A DNA stretch of 64,000 bases from Erythrobacter donghaensis (lineage in GTDB: Bacteria; Pseudomonadota; Alphaproteobacteria; Sphingomonadales; Sphingomonadaceae), in NCBI RefSeq assembly GCF_002155425.1, contig NZ_MUYG01000010.1, positions 434,001-498,000 of the forward strand, written 5' to 3'. This document shows positions 25,622 through 35,429 of this stretch, piece after piece. The notes beneath the pieces were generated by a model. The model did no database searches. It saw only the letters and a program-made list of their open reading frames with translations, and was not told the DNA's origin. Each line of letters begins with the position of its first letter. Position 1 is the stretch's first letter. Both the position numbers and the translations under genes were made by a program.

Positions 25622-27606
25622 TCGCAGAGATCGGGCTTGCCGCGCTGTGGCTCGCCGCCGCGCTGGCGGTGTTGCAGATGGTCTCGGGCGTCTTCGCGCT
25701 AAGGGCTGCCGAGGGCGAGATCAATCCGCTGGCGATCTACGCCCGCCCCGCCGCGGTTGTGCAGGCCGCGCTCGCAGTGCTGGCCTTCGTGATGCTGCTC
25801 TATGCCTTCGCCGTCACCGACCTGTCGATCAAGCTGGTGGCAAGCAATTCGCACTCGATGAAGCCCTTCATCTACAAGATCACCGGCACCTGGGGCAACC
25901 ACGAGGGCTCGATGCTGCTGTGGGTTGGCGTGCTGGCGCTGTCGGGCGGGATGCTCGCCGCGTTCGAGCGCCGCCTGCCCGAGCGCACGATGGGGGCGAC
26001 GCTGGCGGTCCAGGGCTTCGTGGCGCTGGGCTTCTATGCCTTCCTGCTGCTCTCCTCCAACCCGTTCGAGCGCCTGCCGGTGCCCGCGGCTGAGGGCTCC
26101 GGCCTCAACCCGCTGCTGCAGGATATCGGCCTCGCGATCCATCCGCCGACGCTTTATGCGGGCTATGTCGGGCTGTCGGTCGCCTTCAGCCTCGCGATGG
26201 GCGCGCTGCTGACGCGCGAGGTGAACCCCGCCTTTGCCCGCGTGATGCGCCCCTGGGTGCTGGGCGCGTGGGTGCTGCTGACCTTCGGGATCACGGCGGG
26301 CTCCTACTGGGCCTATTACGAGCTCGGCTGGGGCGGCTGGTGGTTCTGGGACCCGGTCGAGAACGCCTCGCTCATGCCGTGGCTCGCTGCGACCGCGCTG
26401 ATGCACTCGGTCAGCGTGCTGGCCGCGCGCGATGCGCTCAGGACGTGGACGATCATGCTCGGTGTGCTTGCCTTCTCGATGTCGATGCTGGGCACCTTCC
26501 TCGTGCGTTCGGGCGTGCTGACCAGCGTCCATGCCTTTGCCGTGGATCCTGAGCGCGGGGCCTTCATCCTCGGGCTTCTGGGGCTCTACATCGGCGGAGC
26601 CTTCACGATCTTCGCCCTGCGCGCGGGCGCGGTGGCTGAGGGCAAGCGCTTTGCGGTGACGAGCCGCGAAGGCGCGCTGGTGTTCAACAATGTAATGCTC
26701 TCCGCGATCCTCGCGATCGTGCTGCTGGGTACGCTCTACCCGCTGCTGACCGAGGCCTTCGATGTGCGCGTCAGCGTCGGTCCGCCCTATTTCAACCCGG
26801 CGGCGGCGATTTTCGCGATCCCGATGTTCCTGGTGATGGCGGTCGGCCCGCTGCTGCGCTGGCGATCGGACAAGCCCGCGCGCATCCAGTTCGAGATGCT
26901 GCTGATCGCCGCGCTGGTGATCGGCGTGATCGCGCTGGTCAGCTTCTTCGGCAGCTATCCCTTCCTGCCGCTGCTGGGCCTCGGGCTTGCCGCAGCGCTC
27001 GGCGTCGCGGCGTTCCTGCCCCTGCGCGGACGCAAGCTGACGCGCGTGCCGGTGGCGACATGGGGCATGGTCTTCGCCCATTTCGGGGTCGCGGTCGCGC
27101 TGTTCGGGATGGCCTGTGAGGGCGCTTTCTCGCAAGAGCGCCTCGCTGCGGTCGCGCCGGGCGGCACCGAGCAGATCGGCGATTTCGCGGTAACGCTCGA
27201 AAGCGTTGCGCCCGTGGCCGGGCCGAACTGGACCGCGATCGAGGCGCGCCTCGCGGTGCGGCAGGATGGCGGGGAACCGGTGATGCTCAACCCGCAGGCG
27301 CGCAGTTTCTGGTCGCCGCCGCAATCGACCTCCGAAAGCGCGCTGCTGACGAAGTGGAACGGCCAGCTCTACGCCGTGATCGGCAATCAGGCCGAGGACG
27401 GGCGCTGGCAGATACGGCTGTGGTGGAAGCCCTTCGTCACCTTCATCTGGTACGGCGGATTGCTGATCGCGCTGGGCGGGATCTTGGCGATTGCGGGCCG
27501 AGTGCGGGTCGATCTCAAGCGCCGCGTGGCGGTCGAAAAGGGCGCGCAGCGCCGCGCCGATCTCGATGGGCTCGGCGGCGTCCCCGCTCCGGTTCCGGCG
27601 GAGTAG
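25618..27606 (+). CDS. ccmF: heme lyase CcmF
   Basis: The catalytic heme ligase subunit, 662 residues with about 15 membrane helices. The WWD-type motif GGWWFWDPVENASLMPW is present, as are the conserved histidines in the flanking loops (AIHPPTLY, LMHSVSVLA). It is translationally coupled to ccmE and lies 6 nt before ccmG. Confidence 0.96.
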   Translation: MIAEIGLAALWLAAALAVLQMVSGVFALRAAEGEINPLAIYARPAAVVQAALAVLAFVMLLYAFAVTDLSIKLVASNSHSMKPFIYKITGTWGNHEGSMLLWVGVLALSGGMLAAFERRLPERTMGATLAVQGFVALGFYAFLLLSSNPFERLPVPAAEGSGLNPLLQDIGLAIHPPTLYAGYVGLSVAFSLAMGALLTREVNPAFARVMRPWVLGAWVLLTFGITAGSYWAYYELGWGGWWFWDPVENASLMPWLAATALMHSVSVLAARDALRTWTIMLGVLAFSMSMLGTFLVRSGVLTSVHAFAVDPERGAFILGLLGLYIGGAFTIFALRAGAVAEGKRFAVTSREGALVFNNVMLSAILAIVLLGTLYPLLTEAFDVRVSVGPPYFNPAAAIFAIPMFLVMAVGPLLRWRSDKPARIQFEMLLIAALVIGVIALVSFFGSYPFLPLLGLGLAAALGVAAFLPLRGRKLTRVPVATWGMVFAHFGVAVALFGMACEGAFSQERLAAVAPGGTEQIGDFAVTLESVAPVAGPNWTAIEARLAVRQDGGEPVMLNPQARSFWSPPQSTSESALLTKWNGQLYAVIGNQAEDGRWQIRLWWKPFVTFIWYGGLLIALGGILAIAGRVRVDLKRRVAVEKGAQRRADLDGLGGVPAPVPAE

Positions 27607-27612
27607 CGCCCC

Positions 27613-28140
27613 ATGCGTTCCCGGCTGATCCTGTGGGTGCCGCTCGCCCTGTTCGCCTTCTTTGCGGGGCTGGCGGGCTATATGCTGACGCAGGACAAGG
27701 ATCAGTTTGTCGAAAGCACGATGATCGGCCGCCCGCTGCCCGACTTCGCGCTCGACCCCGCCTTCGAGGGCCTGCCGGGCGCCGCCAAGGCGGATTTCGG
27801 CGGCGAGCCCAAGCTGCTCAATATCTGGGCAAGCTGGTGCACCCCTTGCATCGCCGAGGCCCCCCAGCTCGACGCCCTGAAGGCCCAAGGTGCCCAAATC
27901 ATAGGCATCGCCATTCGCGACCGGCCCGAGGATGTCGCGCGCTTCCTCGCTCGTTACGGCAACCCCTATACCCGCATTGGCAGCGATCCGATTTCCGAGG
28001 TGCAGCTCGGCATCGGCTCCTCGGGCGTGCCCGAAACCTTCGTGATCGATGGCAAGGGCGTGATCCGTTACCAGCACATCGGCGACATCCGCCCCGACGA
28101 CGTGCCAATGCTGCTCGCCGAACTGGAGAAGGCGCGATGA
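27613..28140 (+). CDS. ccmG: thiol:disulfide interchange protein DsbE/CcmG
   Basis: Membrane-anchored periplasmic thioredoxin that reduces apocytochrome c cysteines, 175 residues. The active site is WCTPC in NIWASWCTPC, preceded by an N-terminal anchor helix. The cis-proline segment GVPETFVID follows. Its stop overlaps the ccmH start (ATGA). Confidence 0.94.
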   Translation: MRSRLILWVPLALFAFFAGLAGYMLTQDKDQFVESTMIGRPLPDFALDPAFEGLPGAAKADFGGEPKLLNIWASWCTPCIAEAPQLDALKAQGAQIIGIAIRDRPEDVARFLARYGNPYTRIGSDPISEVQLGIGSSGVPETFVIDGKGVIRYQHIGDIRPDDVPMLLAELEKAR

Positions 28141-28565
28141 TCCGGGCCCTTGCCGCGCTGCTGATCGCATTGCTGGCGCTGCCTGCGCTGGCGCAGGACA
28201 CCATGCCGCCTGCACCCTATGCCTATAACCAACTAGACGACCCCCGGCTCGAGGCCGAGGCGAGCGCGCTGATGCACACCTTGCGCTGCCTCAAGTGCCA
28301 GTCGCAGAGCATCGCTGATTCCGACGCGCCGATGGCGGGCGATATGCGCCATCAGGTGCGCGCGCGCATTCTCGCGGGCGAAAGCCCCGATCAGATCCGC
28401 AGCTGGCTGATCGAGCGTTACGGTGATTATGTCAGCTACGAGCCCGAGGTGAGCAGCACCACCTGGCCGCTGTTCGCGGTGCCGGTGCTGGTGATCCTCG
28501 TCGTCGGCGGGGTGCTTGCGCGGCGGCTCGGCAAGCGGCGCGACGATGTGGGAGAGCGGGCATGA
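28137..28565 (+). CDS. ccmH: cytochrome c-type biogenesis protein CcmH (CycL)
   Basis: A 142-residue periplasmic protein with a signal peptide (ALAQ) and a C-terminal membrane helix. The redox motif LRCLKCQSQSI (LRCxxCQ) acts on apocytochrome. This is the short, CycL-type CcmH; the TPR part is a separate gene downstream. Start and stop both overlap neighbours by 4 nt. Confidence 0.94.
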   Translation: MIRALAALLIALLALPALAQDTMPPAPYAYNQLDDPRLEAEASALMHTLRCLKCQSQSIADSDAPMAGDMRHQVRARILAGESPDQIRSWLIERYGDYVSYEPEVSSTTWPLFAVPVLVILVVGGVLARRLGKRRDDVGERA

Positions 28566-29209
28566 TCGGCGGATGGCTTGCAGTGGCTGCGCTCGCGATG
28601 GCGGCCTTCGCGCTCGCGGTGCTGGTGCTGCGGCTCCCGCGCGAAGGGATGACGCTGTTCGGCGCGGTACTGGTGTTCGGCCTTGCGGGCTATGCCTGGC
28701 AGGGCTCCCCCGGCCAGCCTGCCGCGCCCAAAGCCGAAGCGCTCAAGGCCAGCCAGCAGGGCGAGGCGATGGTCGAGGGCCGCGCTGCGCTGTTCGACCG
28801 CACGCTGCCTCCGCCCGCCTACCTTCTGACCTCGGACGCCTTTGCGCGGCAGGGCCAGTTCGCGGATGCGGCCGGGCTACTGCAACAGGGCCTGCGCGAC
28901 AATCCGCGCGACATGGAAAGCTGGCTAGCGCTGGGCATGGCGCTGGTGGGTCATGCCGATGGCTTCGTCACGCCGGCGGCGGTGCAGGCCTTCGGTCGCG
29001 CCCGCGCGATCGACCCGGAGCATCCGGGCGCGGACTACTTCCTCGGCTTTGCCTATCTCCAGAGCGGCGAGATCATTGCCGCGCGCAATGTCTGGCAGGG
29101 GCTGATCGAACGCTCGCCCCCCGACGCACCTTGGCGCGAGGGTCTGGCCGCCGAAGTCGCGCGGCTGGACGACATGATCGCCCGCGCACCGATGCTGCAG
29201 GGCCGTTGA
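28562..29209 (+). CDS. CcmI/CycH-like TPR protein
   Basis: A 215-residue protein with two N-terminal hydrophobic helices and TPR-like repeats from about residue 90 (QGQFADAAGLLQQGLRDNPRD, then ARAIDPEHPGADYFLGFAYL). In other bacteria CcmI chaperones the apocytochrome C-terminus for CcmFH. Position and topology support that role, but it is shorter than typical CcmI. Confidence 0.82.
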   Translation: MIGGWLAVAALAMAAFALAVLVLRLPREGMTLFGAVLVFGLAGYAWQGSPGQPAAPKAEALKASQQGEAMVEGRAALFDRTLPPPAYLLTSDAFARQGQFADAAGLLQQGLRDNPRDMESWLALGMALVGHADGFVTPAAVQAFGRARAIDPEHPGADYFLGFAYLQSGEIIAARNVWQGLIERSPPDAPWREGLAAEVARLDDMIARAPMLQGR

Positions 29210-29221
29210 TGCGCGTTTGTC

Positions 29222-29242
29222 CCCCGCGTGTCATGCGCGGGG
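29222..29242 (+). terminator. hairpin after the ccm operon
   Basis: CCCCGCG (29222-29228), loop TGTCATG, CGCGGGG (29236-29242), then a partly T-rich tail. It lies 12 nt after the last stop of the ccm operon. Confidence 0.55.
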
Positions 29243-29349
29243 ATGTTGTTGCAGGTGCGAAAGGACGGTGCTAGGCGCGCCGCCTTGCCGGACACGAGTC
29301 TCGTGGGCCGGATGGGCAGTACCGGGGGGATACGGGAAATCCGATTGAC

Positions 29350-31299
29350 ATGAGCACGTCCGCCTCCACCTCGCCCGATCCTGCCGCCGTGCCGGTCGAA
29401 AACAGCCATGGACATGGCGCCTCAACCCTGACGCTCGCCGTCGGGGCAGTGGGCGTGGTGTTCGGCGACATCGGCACCAGCCCGCTCTACGCTTTCCGCG
29501 AAACCTTCGCCTCGCACCACGGCGCGCCCGGCATCTCACCGGACTCGGCGCACATCCACGGAGTGCTGAGCCTCGTGTTCTGGTCGATGATGATGGTGGT
29601 GACGGTCAAATACGTCCTCACCATCACCCGCGCCGACAACAAGGGCGAGGGCGGCAGCCTGGCCCTGTTGGCGCTGATCCGCCGGGGCTCCGACAGTGCC
29701 GGGTGGACCGCGCCGCTGGTGCTGCTGGGGGTGTTCGCCACGGCGCTGTTTTATGGCGACTCGATGATCACCCCCGCGATCTCGGTGCTCTCGGCAACCG
29801 AGGGTCTCCAATATATCGTCCCCGGCTTCAAACCGTGGATCGTGCCCACCGCGATCGCGATTCTCGTCTGCCTGTTCGCCCTGCAATCGCGCGGGACGGA
29901 GCGGGTCGGCAAGCTGTTCGGCCCCGTCATGCTGACCTATTTCGCGATGCTGGCGACGCTCGGTGTCATGCATCTCAGCGCCAATCCGGCGATCATCCTC
30001 GAGACGATCAATCCGCTCAACGCGCTCAATTTCTTCAGGACCGACGGCTTTACCGCCTTCATCGCGCTGGGCAGCGTGGTGCTGGCGGTGACCGGGGCCG
30101 AGGCGCTCTATGCCGATATGGGCCATTTCGGGCGCAAGCCGATCGGGATTTCGTGGATCACCTTTGTGTTTCCGGCGCTGATGCTCAACTACATGGGGCA
30201 GGGCGCGCTGGTGCTGTCGCAGACCTCGCCGGCGGCGACTGCGGCGCTCATTGAGGATCCCTTCTTCCTGATGATCCCCGACATGGTGCGCGTGCCGGTG
30301 ATCATCCTTGCGCTGCTGGCGACGATCATTGCTAGTCAGGCGGTGATCTCGGGCGCGTTCAGCCTGACCCAGCAGGCGATCCAGCTCGGCTTCATTCCGC
30401 GCATGGAAATCCACCACACCAGCGCCACAGCGGCGGGACAGATCTACATCCCGGCGATCAACTGGGGCCTGATGGTGATGGTGATCCTGCTGGTATTGTT
30501 CTTCCAGTCGTCGAGCAACCTTGCCGCCGCCTACGGGATCGCGGTGACGGGGGCGATGTTCATCGACACCTTGCTGCTCGCCGCGGTGCTGACCGCGCTG
30601 TGGCGCTGGCCGCTGTGGAAGGCGCTGCCGTTGATCGCGGTGTTCCTGATCGTCGACATCGCCTATTTCGGCGCGAACCTCATCAAGGTGCCGCAGGGCG
30701 GCTGGGTGCCGCTCGCCATCGGCTTCCTGATCTTCACGCTGCTCACCACCTGGGCGCGCGGGCGCAAGCTGATGCGCGAGCGGATGAGCGAAAGCGCGCT
30801 GCCGCTGGAGATCTTCGCCAAGTCGGCCAAGAATTCCGCGTTGCGCGTGCCCGGCACGGCGATCTTCATGGCCTCGAGCACCGCCGGGGTGCCGAGTGCG
30901 CTGCTCCACAACATCAAGCACAACAAGGTGCTGCACGAGCGCGTGGTGATCCTCACCATCGGCATTGCCGACGTGCCTTTCGTCGACCCCGCGACCCGCT
31001 GCGAGATGACCGATCTGGGCGGCGGCTTCTACCGCGCGGTGCTGCATTACGGCTTCATGGAGGAGACAGACGTGCCGCTCGGCCTCAAGTCGATGGAGCG
31101 CTGCGGGGGCGAGTTCGACATGATGCACACCAGCTTCTTCCTGTCGCGCCAGACGCTTCTGCCTTCGGAGAAGCCTGCGATGCCGCTGTGGCGTGAGAAG
31201 ATTTTCGCGTGGCTGCTGCGCAATTCGGCGAGCGCGATGGATTTCTTCAAGCTGCCCACCAACCGGGTGGTGGAGCTGGGGAGTCAGGTGGAGATCTGA
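29350..31299 (+). CDS. kup: Kup-family potassium uptake transporter
   Basis: Low-affinity K+/H+ symporter, 649 residues with about 12 membrane helices and a cytoplasmic C-terminal domain. The N-terminal motif [16 protein letters not shown] is diagnostic; [15 protein letters not shown] and the later [14 protein letters not shown] follow. It is a monocistronic gene between the ccm operon and a convergent small gene. Confidence 0.96.
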   Translation: MSTSASTSPDPAAVPVENSHGHGASTLTLAVGAVGVVFGDIGTSPLYAFRETFASHHGAPGISPDSAHIHGVLSLVFWSMMMVVTVKYVLTITRADNKGEGGSLALLALIRRGSDSAGWTAPLVLLGVFATALFYGDSMITPAISVLSATEGLQYIVPGFKPWIVPTAIAILVCLFALQSRGTERVGKLFGPVMLTYFAMLATLGVMHLSANPAIILETINPLNALNFFRTDGFTAFIALGSVVLAVTGAEALYADMGHFGRKPIGISWITFVFPALMLNYMGQGALVLSQTSPAATAALIEDPFFLMIPDMVRVPVIILALLATIIASQAVISGAFSLTQQAIQLGFIPRMEIHHTSATAAGQIYIPAINWGLMVMVILLVLFFQSSSNLAAAYGIAVTGAMFIDTLLLAAVLTALWRWPLWKALPLIAVFLIVDIAYFGANLIKVPQGGWVPLAIGFLIFTLLTTWARGRKLMRERMSESALPLEIFAKSAKNSALRVPGTAIFMASSTAGVPSALLHNIKHNKVLHERVVILTIGIADVPFVDPATRCEMTDLGGGFYRAVLHYGFMEETDVPLGLKSMERCGGEFDMMHTSFFLSRQTLLPSEKPAMPLWREKIFAWLLRNSASAMDFFKLPTNRVVELGSQVEI

Positions 31300-31309
31300 T
31301 CTGCCTGCG

Positions 31310-31609
31310 TCAGGGCGCAGCGCTGGGCGTTCGGTTCACGAATGCCGTCATCAGCTGGTAGGCTTCGTCAATCATCGTCATTTTCGCGTCCTTGCGTTCG
31401 GAAAGCCGCGCAGCCTGTTCCCGAAGCTGTGCTGCCATGCGTGCCTCTTGCGAATTCGGCTCTATCCCATGATGCGTCAGATCCTCGATCCTGTCTTCGA
31501 TGTCGCGAATCCGGTCGCGGATGGCCTTGATCTCGTCGGCGCGCCATTTGCGCAGGACGTTGTGCAGAATGCGGCGGGTGTCATCGTCAGAGGGGGTGGG
31601 CATTGCCAT
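31310..31609 (-). CDS. small charged helical protein, function unknown
   Basis: I do not recognise this 99-residue protein. It is almost entirely helical and highly charged, with a coiled-coil-like stretch (EIKAIRDRIRDIEDRIEDL) and a second helix (RMAAQLREQAARLSERKD). It has no cysteines and no membrane segment. ATG 31609 has AGGAGAAAGCC directly upstream. A good sigma70 promoter about 140 nt upstream, with an inverted repeat over its -10, indicates a regulated gene with a long 5' leader. It is convergent with kup, with a 10-nt gap. Confidence 0.7.
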   Translation of the reverse strand: MAMPTPSDDDTRRILHNVLRKWRADEIKAIRDRIRDIEDRIEDLTHHGIEPNSQEARMAAQLREQAARLSERKDAKMTMIDEAYQLMTAFVNRTPSAAP

Positions 31610-31738
31610 GGCTTTCTCCTGTCCGTCTGGTGCACGCGCACGACAAATAGCGGAGGAGGCAATGCCTTCCACCACCAGTAAAATGTCGTGTTTGCAGAAC
31701 AATACGGCGAGACTGGCGATTCGAGACGCTCAGCTTCC

Positions 31739-31777
31739 GTATTAGCTGAATAATACAGTAAACGCCCGATGTGTCAA
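31739..31777 (-). promoter_or_regulatory. sigma70 promoter with overlapping inverted repeat
   Basis: On the minus strand: TTGACA (31777-31772), 16-nt spacer, TATTAT (31755-31750). The inverted repeat GTATTA-N6-TAATAC (31739-31756) covers the -10, a likely operator. It drives the small helical protein gene and leaves a leader of about 130 nt that could hold further regulation. Confidence 0.65.
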
Positions 31778-31781
31778 ATCG

Positions 31782-32429
31782 TCACCCCGTCGGCGGCTCG
31801 TCCTTGAAGGGCTCGGCCTTGTCCTCGAAGCTCAGGCCGTGCTTCAGCAGCATCGGGATCTGGCTGAAGGTGAACAGGAAGGTCAGCGGCAGGAACACCC
31901 ACAGCTTGGCCCACAGCCAGCTTTCGAAGGAGAGCTGAGCGCGCATCACTTCATTGAGCACGGCGAGGAACAGGAAGAACACGCCCCAGTTGCGCGACAG
32001 CTTCAGCCAACCCGCGTCCGACAATCCCTCGAAGGCGGCTTCGAGCAGGATCTTGAGCATCGCGCGGCCCATGAAAAACCCGCCGAGCAGCACGACCCCG
32101 AAGCTCGCATAGATGATCGTCGGTTTCAGCTGCACGAAGGTCGGATCGCCGAAGAAGATCGTCAGGCTCCCGAAGCCGACGATCAGCGCGGTCGAGAACC
32201 ACAGCATCGGCGAAACCTTGCCGAGCCGCCACTTCGAAACCAGCAGCGCGATCACGGCGGCGACCATGAAGGCCCCCGTGCCGAAGGTGATGGCGATCAG
32301 TTCGCCCGCGGCGCTCGTCTCTTCGGGCGACATCCACTTGTAGACGCCGAGAAACACCAGCAGCGGCCCGTAATCGACCGCTACGTTGAGCCAGCTGGAG
32401 GCGGCCTTTTTGCCTTCGCCGTCGGCCAT
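31782..32429 (-). CDS. YciB-type inner membrane protein (septation protein A family)
   Basis: A polytopic inner-membrane protein of about 215 residues (five helices) in the YciB/IspZ family, linked to septation and envelope integrity. The family pattern appears in NVAVDYGPLLVFLGVY, PTFVQLKPTIIYASFG and NWGVFFLFLAVLNE. The ATG overlaps the ftsY stop (TGATG); a GTG one codon earlier is possible. It is the last gene of a minus-strand run dapF-mtaB-ftsY-yciB. Confidence 0.9.
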   Translation of the reverse strand: MADGEGKKAASSWLNVAVDYGPLLVFLGVYKWMSPEETSAAGELIAITFGTGAFMVAAVIALLVSKWRLGKVSPMLWFSTALIVGFGSLTIFFGDPTFVQLKPTIIYASFGVVLLGGFFMGRAMLKILLEAAFEGLSDAGWLKLSRNWGVFFLFLAVLNEVMRAQLSFESWLWAKLWVFLPLTFLFTFSQIPMLLKHGLSFEDKAEPFKDEPPTG

Positions 32430-33355
32430 CACGCCACCCCGGCAATCACGCGGGCGACCAGATCGGGGTCGAAGGGGCGCAGGTCTTCGATCTTTTCGCC
32501 CACCCCGATGGCGTGGATCGGGAGGCCATATTGCTCCGCCGCCGCGACCAGCACGCCGCCGCGCGCGGTGCCATCGAGCTTGGTCATGATGAGGCCAGTA
32601 ACGCCCGCGACTTCCTTGAAAACGTCGATCTGCGCGAGCGCGTTCTGGCCGTTGGTGGCATCGAGCACCAGCACAACGTCGTGCGGCGCTTCGGGGTTGA
32701 GACGACCGAGGACGCGGCGAATCTTCGCCAGTTCCTCCATCAGCTCCTTCTTGTTCTGGAGCCGTCCGGCGGTGTCGACGATCAGGGCGTCGATCCCGGT
32801 GTCGGTGGCTTGGCGGACGGCATCGAACACGATCGCCGCCGGATCGCCGCCTTCGGGCCCGCGCACCAGATCGACCCCGATACGCCCCGCCCAGGTCGCC
32901 AGCTGGCCGATCGCGGCAGCGCGGAAGGTATCGCCCGCGGCCAGCAACACGCCGTAATCGTCTTCCTGAAACAGATGCGCGAGCTTGGCGATGGTGGTGG
33001 TCTTGCCCGAGCCGTTGACCCCGATCACGAGGATCACCTGCGGGCGCGGGAAGGCGGTGATTTCGAGGGGTTTGGCGACCGGGCGCAGGATCGCGGCGAT
33101 TTCCTCGGCGACCGCTTCCTTCAATTCGCGCGTGGTGATCTCCAGCCCGAAGCGCTTGTCCGACAGCCGCGCCCGGATGCGGGCGGCGGCCGAGGGGCCG
33201 AGGTCGGAGAGGATCAGCGCATCCTCGACCTCGTCCAGCGTCGCATCGTCGAGCTTCGCCGTCGCGCCGCCGCTGATGGGCAGGTTGGCGGAGAGCCGCT
33301 CCGATGTCTTGGCGAACCCGCCGAACAGGCGCTGGGTCCAGCTGCTTTCACTCAT
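32429..33355 (-). CDS. ftsY: signal recognition particle receptor FtsY
   Basis: GTPase receptor for the signal recognition particle, about 308 residues. The NG domain is complete: P-loop GVNGSGKTTTIAKLA, AAGDTFRAAAIGQL, DTAGR, and TKLDGTARGG. The acidic A domain of E. coli is nearly absent, as in many alphaproteobacteria. ATG 33355 overlaps the mtaB stop (ATGA) and has GGAGGG upstream; the longer frame is the 3' end of mtaB in another frame. Confidence 0.96.
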   Translation of the reverse strand: MSESSWTQRLFGGFAKTSERLSANLPISGGATAKLDDATLDEVEDALILSDLGPSAAARIRARLSDKRFGLEITTRELKEAVAEEIAAILRPVAKPLEITAFPRPQVILVIGVNGSGKTTTIAKLAHLFQEDDYGVLLAAGDTFRAAAIGQLATWAGRIGVDLVRGPEGGDPAAIVFDAVRQATDTGIDALIVDTAGRLQNKKELMEELAKIRRVLGRLNPEAPHDVVLVLDATNGQNALAQIDVFKEVAGVTGLIMTKLDGTARGGVLVAAAEQYGLPIHAIGVGEKIEDLRPFDPDLVARVIAGVA

Positions 33356-34539
33356 GCGAGCAGGCCCTCCCTGAGGCCGCTTGGGGTCACGTCGATAATA
33401 GTGCCGGGGATGCTGCCCTGCGGCAGCGCGACCGGTGCGTAATTGGGGGCATAGCCCGTGCCGCCGTGTTCGGCGAGGACGGGCAGCGTTTCGCCCACAA
33501 GTGTGCCGAGCCACGCCGCGCGTCGGGCGGCGGCGCGGGCGCGCAGATCGGCGGCGCGGGCCTTGACCACGTCGCGCGCCACCTGCGGCATCCGCGCGGC
33601 GGGCGTGCCGGGGCGGGGCGAATAGGGAAAGATATGCGCGTGGACGATGTCGAGCTCGTCGATGATCGCGAGGTTTTCGGCGTGGTGGGCCGCGTCCTCG
33701 GTCGGGAAACCGGCGATGAGGTCGGCGCCCACCGCGATTTCGGGCCGCAGCGCCTTCAAGCGCGATACCAGTTTCACCGCATCGGCGCGCGAATGGCGGC
33801 GCTTCATCCGCTTGAGGATCAGGTCGGCCCCGTGCTGGAGCGAGAGGTGCAGGTGCGGCATCACGCGCGGCTCCTGCGCCAGCAGCTCGAACAGCAGCGG
33901 GTCGATCTCGATCCCGTCCATCGAGGACAGGCGCAGGCGGGGAAGGCGCGGATATGCTTCGAGGATCGCCTGCACCAGCGTGCCGAGCCGCGGTGCATCG
34001 GGCAGGTCATGCCCCCAGCTGGTCAGATCGACGCCGGTCAGCACAACTTCCTGCGCCCCGGCGGCGAGATGCTGGCCGACTTCGCCCAGCACCTCCGCGA
34101 TGGCCAGCGAGCGGCTTGCCCCGCGGCCCTGCGGGATCACGCAAAAGGTGCAGGCGTGGTCGCAGCCGTTTTGCACCGCGATGAAGGCGCGGGTGCGTGC
34201 CAAAGTCTCTTGGCGCGCCAGCGGGGGCGCGTCGCCCGAGACGTTCCAGCTGCGCGGATCAAGCTTGGCGGCGTTGGCGACCAGCCCGTCGACCTCGTCC
34301 ATCGCGCCGATCTGCGCGCGGTCGATCTCGGCCGCGCAGCCCGTCACCACCAGCCGCGCCTGCGGATGGTCGCGCCGCGCGCGGCGGATCGCCTGCCGGG
34401 TCTGGCGCAGCGCTTCGCCCGTAACCGCGCAGGAATTGACGACGACGAGGTCACGCTCCCCCGCCAGTATCGCGCGCATCCGCTCGCTCTCGGCGATGTT
34501 CATCCGGCAGCCGAGCGAAATGATCGCGGGTGCGCTCAA
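33352..34539 (-). CDS. mtaB: tRNA (t6A37) methylthiotransferase MtaB
   Basis: Radical-SAM enzyme that adds the 2-methylthio group to t6A37 of tRNA, 395 residues. The radical-SAM cluster cysteines are in GCDHACTFC. The N-terminal cluster domain includes SLGCRMN and NSCAVT. I use TTG 34539, which overlaps the dapF stop (TTGA), because any later ATG would delete the essential N-terminal cysteine. A frame to 34941 exists but runs over dapF. Confidence 0.94.
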   Translation of the reverse strand: MSAPAIISLGCRMNIAESERMRAILAGERDLVVVNSCAVTGEALRQTRQAIRRARRDHPQARLVVTGCAAEIDRAQIGAMDEVDGLVANAAKLDPRSWNVSGDAPPLARQETLARTRAFIAVQNGCDHACTFCVIPQGRGASRSLAIAEVLGEVGQHLAAGAQEVVLTGVDLTSWGHDLPDAPRLGTLVQAILEAYPRLPRLRLSSMDGIEIDPLLFELLAQEPRVMPHLHLSLQHGADLILKRMKRRHSRADAVKLVSRLKALRPEIAVGADLIAGFPTEDAAHHAENLAIIDELDIVHAHIFPYSPRPGTPAARMPQVARDVVKARAADLRARAAARRAAWLGTLVGETLPVLAEHGGTGYAPNYAPVALPQGSIPGTIIDVTPSGLREGLLA

Positions 34540-35351
34540 GCGTAGTCGTCCCAATCGAAGGTGCCGCGGAAGCTTTCCGTCGCCGGGCCGCTCATCAGGA
34601 TCGTGCCGCCCGGCTGCCATGCGATCACGAGATCGCCGCCGGGCAGGGTGACGCGCACCGGGCTGCTGACCAACCCCTTGCGGATTGCGGCAACGGCGGT
34701 GGCGCAGGCTCCGGTGCCGCAAGCGCGGGTCAGACCCGCGCCGCGCTCCCAAACGCGCAGCTTGAGGTGATCGGGCCCGGCAAGATGCGCGACATTGACG
34801 TTCACCCGCTCGGGGAACAGCGGGTCGTTCTCGATCAACGGGCCGAGCCGGTCGAGCGCAACCGCGTCGGCATCCTCGACGAAGAAGATCGCGTGCGGAT
34901 TGCCGACATTGACCGCCATCGGGCTCTCGAGGTTCTCCCACCCTACCGGCATCGCGAAGGTGTCCATCGGATAGGCGAGGGGGATCGCGTCCCAGTCGAA
35001 CCGGGGCTGCCCCATATCGACCTCAGCGCCGCCATCCATCGGCTGCAAGGCGATCGGCCCGCCGCCGGTGGCGATGGTGACGGGTTCTCCATGCAGCAGG
35101 GCGACCGCGCGCGCGGCATTGCCGCAGGCCTCGACCTCGCTGCCGTCGCTGTTGAAGATCCGCATGCGGAACGCGTGTTCCGCATCGGGCTCGAGCAGAA
35201 CCAATTGATCAAAGCCGATCCCGGTGCGGCGGTCGCCCAGCGCGCGCGCGATCGGCGGCGTCACCTTCGGAAGCGCAGCCTCGCGCGCGTCGAGCACGAC
35301 GAAATCATTGCCGAGCCCGTGCATCTTGATGAAGGGGACATGCTGCGTCAC
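34536..35351 (-). CDS. dapF: diaminopimelate epimerase
   Basis: Converts LL- to meso-diaminopimelate for lysine and peptidoglycan, about 271 residues. Both catalytic cysteines are present, in EACGNAARA and in RACGTGACA. The N-terminal FIKMHGLGNDFVVLD is diagnostic. No ATG is in place; GTG 35351 fits the homologous start best and GTG 35369 is the alternative. It heads the dapF-mtaB-ftsY-yciB run, in which every gene overlaps the next. Confidence 0.95.
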   Translation of the reverse strand: MTQHVPFIKMHGLGNDFVVLDAREAALPKVTPPIARALGDRRTGIGFDQLVLLEPDAEHAFRMRIFNSDGSEVEACGNAARAVALLHGEPVTIATGGGPIALQPMDGGAEVDMGQPRFDWDAIPLAYPMDTFAMPVGWENLESPMAVNVGNPHAIFFVEDADAVALDRLGPLIENDPLFPERVNVNVAHLAGPDHLKLRVWERGAGLTRACGTGACATAVAAIRKGLVSSPVRVTLPGGDLVIAWQPGGTILMSGPATESFRGTFDWDDYA

Positions 35352-35429
35352 GCCGCCGCATCTATGCACCGCAGGGCCCCGCGTCCAGCCCCGCGCACAC
35401 GGCGGGTTGCGCGCCGATTGGTGAAGGGG

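Noticed and set aside
25699..28215. 838-codon minus-strand frame opposite ccmF-ccmG
   Set aside because: Shadow of the ccm genes, which overlap one another in proper operon fashion on the plus strand.
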